5,183 nucleotides of DNA from Bacilli bacterium (GTDB lineage: Bacteria; Bacillota_I; Bacilli_A; Haloplasmatales; Haloplasmataceae). The notes beneath the pieces are model-generated. The model did not search any database. It saw nothing but the letters and a program-made list of their open reading frames with translations, and was not told the DNA's origin. The stretch lies in NCBI GenBank assembly GCA_012513195.1, contig JAAZCR010000028.1, positions 1-5,183 of the forward strand, written 5' to 3'. A program made the position numbers and the translations under genes. Numbering within the stretch: position 1 is the first letter of the stretch; each line of letters opens with the position of its first letter. Below are positions 4,666 through 5,183 of the stretch, one piece after another.

Positions 4666-5183
4666 TTATTTGCGCAAAACAGCGTTCAACTCAGTTTCTA
4701 AATGCTTAATTATTGTTTCATACACCGTATTTACTTCTTCATCAGTCAAGGTCTTTTCTTTATCTTCAAAGATTAAGGAGAGAGCGACAGATTTCTTACC
4801 TTGTTCAATATGCTCGCCTTGGTAAACATCAAATACTTCGACGGATTTAAGGATTCCTTTACTCTTTTCTTTAATTACTTTAACGATACTTTCGCTGGTT
4901 AAATCTTTATCAACGACAACCGCAATATCGCGTTGTACAAATGGGAATCTAGAGATTGGGTTATAAACTAGCGCTGCCGTTTCAACTTTAAAGAGTGGCT
5001 CTAAGTTAATCTCAAACACATAAGTTTCTTTAATATCGAAATCTTGTAAAGTATTAGGATGAACCGCACCAATAACTCCTATTACTTCCCCATCAAGAAG
5101 AATATTGGCTGTTTTCCCAGGATGGAAGTCACCTACTGGTTCAGTATTTTGCATAAATTGAATCTTTGGCAGTACTCCTAACC
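4666..5183 (-). CDS. pheT: Phenylalanine-tRNA ligase beta subunit, C-terminal part
   Basis: About 171 codons of the 3' end are visible; the reading frame is open to the window edge (first full codon at 5181-5179), and the ATG at 5152-5154 is internal. PheT pairs with PheS in the alpha2-beta2 synthetase that charges tRNA-Phe. The visible part starts with LGVLPKIQF, then DFHPGKTA (residues 19-25), typical of the end of the catalytic-like domain. Then comes the ferredoxin-fold anticodon-binding domain (about 75-170), with RFPFVQRDIAVVVD, KSVEVFDVYQGEHI, GKKSVALSL and EKTLTDEEVN, the signature line of PheT C-termini. It ends normally at TAA 4666-4668 with a strong terminator right behind. Full-length PheT is around 800 aa, so most of the gene, and presumably pheS, lie beyond the right edge. 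Confidence 0.96.
   Translation of the reverse strand, partial: LGVLPKIQFMQNTEPVGDFHPGKTANILLDGEVIGVIGAVHPNTLQDFDIKETYVFEINLEPLFKVETAALVYNPISRFPFVQRDIAVVVDKDLTSESIVKVIKEKSKGILKSVEVFDVYQGEHIEQGKKSVALSLIFEDKEKTLTDEEVNTVYETIIKHLETELNAVLRK

Larger units (their letters stand above)
4527..4679. repeat. Pair of 12-bp inverted copies ATTTGCGCAAAA
   Basis: ATTTGCGCAAAA occurs on the plus strand at 4668-4679 and on the minus strand at 4527-4538. Each copy contains the perfect 10-bp palindrome TTTGCGCAAA. One copy is inside the last codons of pheT (encoding L-R-K), the other in the gap upstream of the regulator. They flank the pheT terminator and the 17-bp inverted repeat. The role is unknown and coincidence is possible in AT-rich DNA. 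Confidence 0.35.

Noticed and set aside
1..5183. CRISPR arrays, tRNA or rRNA genes, insertion sequences and frameshifted genes
   Set aside because: No regularly spaced repeats, RNA-gene signatures or transposase-like frames were seen, and every gene is open from a sensible start to a normal stop.

Overview
The window reads as chromosomal DNA from a low-GC Gram-positive bacterium (Bacillota, most likely class Bacilli). All seven genes, plus the partial eighth, lie on the minus strand. The rnpM/ylxR, nusA and rimP genes sit in the usual Bacillota order, NusA is the short form without C-terminal acidic repeats, and Shine-Dalgarno (SD) sites of the GAGGTGAT type recur. TGA is used as a stop codon (rimP, the acetyltransferase, the regulator) and Trp is read from TGG, so this is the standard bacterial code and not the Mycoplasma code. 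A deep-branching Bacilli lineage (Turicibacter, Haloplasma or Izemoplasmatales-like) is a guess from overall flavour only.

In transcription order, from high to low coordinates: (1) 5183-4666, the 3' end of pheT with a strong terminator at about 4613-4661. (2) 4470-3169, a 433-aa HTH-XRE/TPR regulator of the PlcR/Rgg (RRNPP) architecture; the 195-base gap upstream of it holds a perfect 17-bp inverted repeat. (3) 3102-2896, a 68-aa protein of unknown function with its own promoter and a strong terminator, so probably a one-gene unit. (4) 2789-1792, a two-gene unit of a mini-GNAT acetyltransferase and a TrmH/SpoU-family RNA 2'-O-methyltransferase (YsgA-like), with an extended -10 promoter. (5) 1676-1, the rimP-nusA-rnpM operon, running off the left edge and preceded by a promoter and a leader containing an intrinsic-terminator hairpin.

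Most genes serve translation and RNA metabolism: phenylalanyl-tRNA synthetase, rRNA/tRNA methylation, 30S maturation (RimP), transcription elongation and termination (NusA) and RNase P modulation (RnpM). The regulator and the 68-aa gene look like accessory genes set between these conserved blocks.

The most interesting signal is the rimP leader. A 9-bp hairpin with an interrupted U-tract lies between the only good promoter and the rimP SD, so every rimP-nusA transcript must pass it. This matches NusA-dependent attenuation known for the B. subtilis nusA operon. A second oddity is the KH1 GXXG loop of NusA, which reads GPNQ. No stretch longer than 300 bases lacks a gene, and I saw no CRISPR array, tRNA, rRNA or insertion sequence.
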